Source: an uncultured SAR116 cluster alpha proteobacterium
GTDB taxonomy: Bacteria; Pseudomonadota; Alphaproteobacteria; Puniceispirillales; Marisalimonadaceae
NCBI GenBank assembly: GCA_902623995.1
Contig: CACNWE010000010.1
Location: forward strand, 1 to 64,000
Length of the DNA: 64,000 bases
Reading direction: 5' to 3'
The notes beneath the pieces are model-generated. The model was not told where the DNA came from and searched no databases. It saw only the letters and a program-made list of their open reading frames with translations. This document shows, piece after piece, positions 61,326-64,000 of this stretch. Position numbers and translations under genes: made by a program. Numbering within the stretch: the first letter of the stretch is position 1; every line of letters begins with the position of its first letter.

Positions 61326-62647
61326 TTTATTATTTTATTTTTAAAAATCTGATTCATGAAGGCAACCTGACCATTTATGTAAGTTGCTAAGATTTTACCA
61401 TTAATTTTTTTCCCTTCAAAAGGAGTTGGACTAGTCTTTAAATTTTCTTGTTTAATAGTATGAGGCTCATTTTCATCAAACACTATAAAGTCAGCTACTT
61501 TTTCTTCTTCTAAGCTTGGGCAATCAATTCCAAAAATTTTTGCTGGGTTGATAGTTAAAAAAGAGATTGCTTTGTCAATATCAATGATTTTTTTATGCAC
61601 TAAATCTAAGGTAAGTGAGAACAAGGTTTCAATTCCAGACGCGCCAACCGAAGCGGCAGAAAAAGGTTGAGCTTTTGTGTCCTTCGATCTAGCTCTATGA
61701 TCAGATGCTATAGCATCAATGGTTCCATCTTGAATTCCTTCAATAATTGCTAGTCTATCATCTTCACTTCTCAGAGGAGGAGATAATTTGAATGCTGTGT
61801 TGTAAGTTAGTAATTTACTTTCGTTTAATGAAAAATAAGGTGGAGCAGTATCGCATGTAATGCTTAATCCTGATTTTTTAGCTTCTCTAATTACGTTTAC
61901 AGAATCTCTTGTAGACACATGTGCTACGTGATAACGCGCCCCAGTCAACTTAGCTAATCTGATATCTCTTTCAATCATAATAACTTCAGCACAAGCTGGA
62001 ATTCCAATTAATCCTAAACGAGTAGATATTTCTCCCTCGTTCATTTCACCTTTTATAGAGGTTGTTGAAGCTTGATTTAAACCTGATAAATCTTCATCTT
62101 CTGCATGTTGTATTATGGGGCGATTGATCATTGTTGCATAACTCATTAATCGCCTCATAACTAGACTATTTTTAATACTCTTATTTCCGTTAGTGAAACC
62201 TATTGCCCCCATTTCTGACATTAGCCCAATTTCACAAATTTCTAGACCGTTTAGATCTTTTGTTGCGGCTCCACAGACCATTATTTTTGGAAGATTTATA
62301 TCTTCTGATTGTCTTTTAATATGATCAATTATAGATGGATTGTTTAACTTTGGAGTTTGATTAGGTAGAATTGCCATAGACGTAATTCCGCTTTCGGCGG
62401 CAATTATTTGAGTGAATTTTAGATTCTCAGTCTTTCCAATATTTACCCGTATATCAAATATACCTGGTGACATTGTAAGACCCTCACAGTCATAAATTAT
62501 AGTTTGATTATCTTTATTAAATTTTTCTAAATTTAAATCTTTGGATATATTAATAATAGTTTCATTATGAATTTCTACATTTACTTTTTGATTAAAATTT
62601 GTAGCAGGATTTATAAGTTTGATAGATTTAAAAATTGTATGTGTCAT
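61322..62647 (-). CDS. pyrC: Dihydroorotase homologue lacking metal ligands (PyrC/PyrX type)
   Basis: Amidohydrolase of 441 residues next to pyrB. True dihydroorotases begin with PGxxDxHxH, where the two His bind zinc; here the segment is PGIFDIRVNIGKTENL, with Arg and Asn instead of His. Other elements remain: SGITSMAILPNQTPKLNNPS, IIQHAEDEDLSG, YHVAHVSTRDS, AIASDHRARS. Alphaproteobacterial pyrC genes beside pyrB often show a similar DxRVxxGEPG, and such PyrX proteins are known or suspected to be inactive partners that stabilise aspartate transcarbamoylase. A separate active dihydroorotase would then be needed elsewhere. Confidence 0.85.
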   Translation of the reverse strand: MTHTIFKSIKLINPATNFNQKVNVEIHNETIINISKDLNLEKFNKDNQTIIYDCEGLTMSPGIFDIRVNIGKTENLKFTQIIAAESGITSMAILPNQTPKLNNPSIIDHIKRQSEDINLPKIMVCGAATKDLNGLEICEIGLMSEMGAIGFTNGNKSIKNSLVMRRLMSYATMINRPIIQHAEDEDLSGLNQASTTSIKGEMNEGEISTRLGLIGIPACAEVIMIERDIRLAKLTGARYHVAHVSTRDSVNVIREAKKSGLSITCDTAPPYFSLNESKLLTYNTAFKLSPPLRSEDDRLAIIEGIQDGTIDAIASDHRARSKDTKAQPFSAASVGASGIETLFSLTLDLVHKKIIDIDKAISFLTINPAKIFGIDCPSLEEEKVADFIVFDENEPHTIKQENLKTSPTPFEGKKINGKILATYINGQVAFMNQIFKNKIIK

Positions 62648-62655
62648 TGAATTCT

Positions 62656-63630
62656 TTAAGTTTTATTTTTAGAATGATTAAGTGCCTCAATTATTGACAT
62701 TCTTACAGCAACACCCATTTCAACTTGAGTTTTTATTAAACTCCTATTTGTATCATCTGCTAGGGCAGATGCTATTTCTACCCCTCTATTCATTGGTCCA
62801 GGATGCATGATTACTGCATTTGGGCTGGCCATTGAAAGTTTTGTTTCATCAAGTCCAAAAAATTTAAAATATTCTCTTTCTGAAGGATTTTCCGTGCCTG
62901 ACATTCTTTCATTTTGAAGACGTAATAACATTACTACATCAGCATCTTTAATTCCTTCCTTCATATCATTAAAGCATTTTATACCTAATTTTTCTAACTT
63001 CGAAGGCATTAATGTAGATGGAGCAACGCATCTTACTTCAGCACCCATAGTTGTCAGCAAATGTATATTTGATCTCGCTACTCTACTATTAGAAATATCC
63101 CCACATATGCTAATCTTTAAACCCTCTAGATATCCAATTCTTCTTTTGATTGTTAAAGCATCTAATAAAGCTTGTGTAGGGTGCTCGTGTCTACCATCAC
63201 CAGCATTGATAATACTACAACTTAAATATTCTGCGAATAGGAGTGGTGCACCACTATGGGGATGTCTCACTATCAATAAATCAGGTTTCATTGCGTTTAA
63301 AGTACTAGCGGTATCTAATAAGCTTTCCCCTTTCTTTATAGATGAGTTAATTAAAGAAATATTAATTACTTCTGCTCCAAGTCTTCTAGCTGCAAGTTCA
63401 AATGAAACCCTAGTACGAGTTGAATTTTCAAAAAAGACATTTAGTACCACATATCCAGACAGATATTTAGTGTCGGCGTGTTTATCTAAATTTGCAAAAA
63501 AGTCAGCTCTATCAAGTAGTTTCTGAATTTCACTTTTTTGCATACCTTCTATTGCTAAAAGGTGATGTGATGATAATTTTACAGGGGAAAATTTATTAAC
63601 TTCAGAATTATTTTTAAATAATTTGTTCAT
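62656..63630 (-). CDS. pyrB: Aspartate carbamoyltransferase catalytic subunit
   Basis: Condenses carbamoyl phosphate with aspartate in pyrimidine synthesis. It has 324 residues. [25 protein letters not shown] contains the carbamoyl-phosphate STRTR motif. [45 protein letters not shown] and [14 protein letters not shown] follow in order. It starts 14 bases downstream of the RuvX-like gene end and is followed by the pyrC homologue, with which it may form a complex. Confidence 0.97.
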   Translation of the reverse strand: MNKLFKNNSEVNKFSPVKLSSHHLLAIEGMQKSEIQKLLDRADFFANLDKHADTKYLSGYVVLNVFFENSTRTRVSFELAARRLGAEVINISLINSSIKKGESLLDTASTLNAMKPDLLIVRHPHSGAPLLFAEYLSCSIINAGDGRHEHPTQALLDALTIKRRIGYLEGLKISICGDISNSRVARSNIHLLTTMGAEVRCVAPSTLMPSKLEKLGIKCFNDMKEGIKDADVVMLLRLQNERMSGTENPSEREYFKFFGLDETKLSMASPNAVIMHPGPMNRGVEIASALADDTNRSLIKTQVEMGVAVRMSIIEALNHSKNKT

Positions 63631-63643
63631 TAAAAATATCTTA

Positions 63644-64000
63644 CTACATCTTTTTTTTTAATACGTCTAGTGCAGTTTGCAAAATCCAACAAGCAGCCAG
63701 TTGATCAGTTCTTAAACTTCTTTGTTTTCTTGTCATATCTGCTGTAATCATTGGTTTTTCAATAGCCATTGTGGACATTCTCTCGTCTTGTAATAAAACT
63801 GGAAGATTTCTCTTTTTTAAAATACTATTTGTAAAATCTCTTACTGAGTCGCATCTAGGACCTATACTCCCATCCATATTAAGTGGCCAGCCCATTACTA
63901 ATCCTGTAATATCGTACTCATCAAAAATTGAAATCAATTTACTCAAATCGGATTTGAGTTTGTCTCTTTTTATAGTTTTTATTGGTGAAGCAACTGTCAT
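63644..64000 (-). CDS. ruvX: RuvX/YqgF family protein, cut at the window edge
   Basis: Predicted Holliday junction resolvase/16S pre-rRNA processing nuclease of the RNase H fold. The visible part, 118 residues, covers the end of the first strand region ([11 protein letters not shown]), [31 protein letters not shown] (GxPxxxdGxxgxxxxxv) and the late motif [17 protein letters not shown] (DER). The N-terminal DxGxKRxGxA nuclease motif is missing because the gene runs past 64000. The Met at 64000 is internal, not the start. Confidence 0.88.
   Translation of the reverse strand: MTVASPIKTIKRDKLKSDLSKLISIFDEYDITGLVMGWPLNMDGSIGPRCDSVRDFTNSILKKRNLPVLLQDERMSTMAIEKPMITADMTRKQRSLRTDQLAACWILQTALDVLKKKM

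Noticed and set aside
1-64000. tRNA, rRNA, insertion sequences, prophage or attachment sites
   Set aside because: No cloverleaf-like gap, transposase, integrase or terminal repeat was seen. Gaps between genes are mostly below 200 bases.

Overview
The window is a 64 kb piece of a very AT-rich, tightly packed alphaproteobacterial chromosome. Housekeeping gene order supports this: rpsF-rpsR-rplI-dnaB-alr-mlaE-mlaF-radA-cvpA-purF, fabD-fabG-acpP-fabF-mltG-gmk, lptF-lptG-surA-pdxA-rsmA, and pyrB-pyrC-plsY-topA-rnr-rpmG. So do lineage marker proteins: an EipB/DUF1849 protein, a 42-residue aa3-oxidase subunit IV, and an HdaA-type protein. Low GC, intergenic gaps of a few bases and convergent genes that share stop-codon bases suggest a streamlined, probably marine lineage. 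The exact clade is not determined.

Region 1 (1-27001) is a flagellar island. It starts with three unusually long flagellins (1026, 963 and 663 aa), FliS, a FliT-like chaperone and an unknown small gene. Next come two sigma-54 activators facing away from each other: a FleQ type without a receiver domain, and a FleT type without a DNA-binding domain. Then the export and motor genes run in one direction: fleT-fliE-F-G-H-I-J, fliK-L-M-N, and fliO-P-Q-R-flhB followed by four small uncharacterised genes. I read four sigma-54 promoters with exact GG-N10-GC spacing: upstream of fleT, fliK, fliO and the second flagellin. Two sigma-28-like promoters lie before flagellins 1 and 3, and a FleQ-box-like palindrome lies between fleQ and fleT. 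Layout and regulators resemble the Fla1 system of Rhodobacter sphaeroides (gammaproteobacterial type) more than the CtrA-controlled flagellum typical of alphaproteobacteria. flhA, flg, mot, fliD, rpoN and fliA are not in the window.

Region 2 (27005-36680, minus strand) holds ribosomal proteins S6/S18/L9, the replicative helicase, alanine racemase, a lipid-transport ABC pair, RadA, CvpA, PurF and an SDR. Region 3 (36866-41772, plus strand) is the fatty-acid synthesis cluster with MltG and guanylate kinase. Region 4 (41769-47153, minus strand) is the LPS-export permeases, SurA, PdxA and RsmA. Region 5 (47243-55931) has PepA, Ndk, subunit IV, PurM, DUF2066, PerM, Hda, RNase D, EipB and L33. Region 6 (55981-64000, minus strand) has RNase R, topoisomerase I, PlsY, a pyrC homologue lacking the metal-binding HxH, PyrB, and RuvX cut by the window edge.

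The most interesting points are: the second flagellin, whose surface insert is built from two families of repeats that look like phage tail or virion repeats; the compact FleQ/FleT sigma-54 circuit with readable promoters; the four unknown genes behind flhB, including a possible MotF-like motor protein and a PDZ plus DUF2628-like membrane protein; the absence of dprA from its usual place; and a probable pseudo-dihydroorotase beside PyrB. No tRNA, rRNA, CRISPR or insertion sequence was seen, and no gene-free stretch longer than 300 bases exists.
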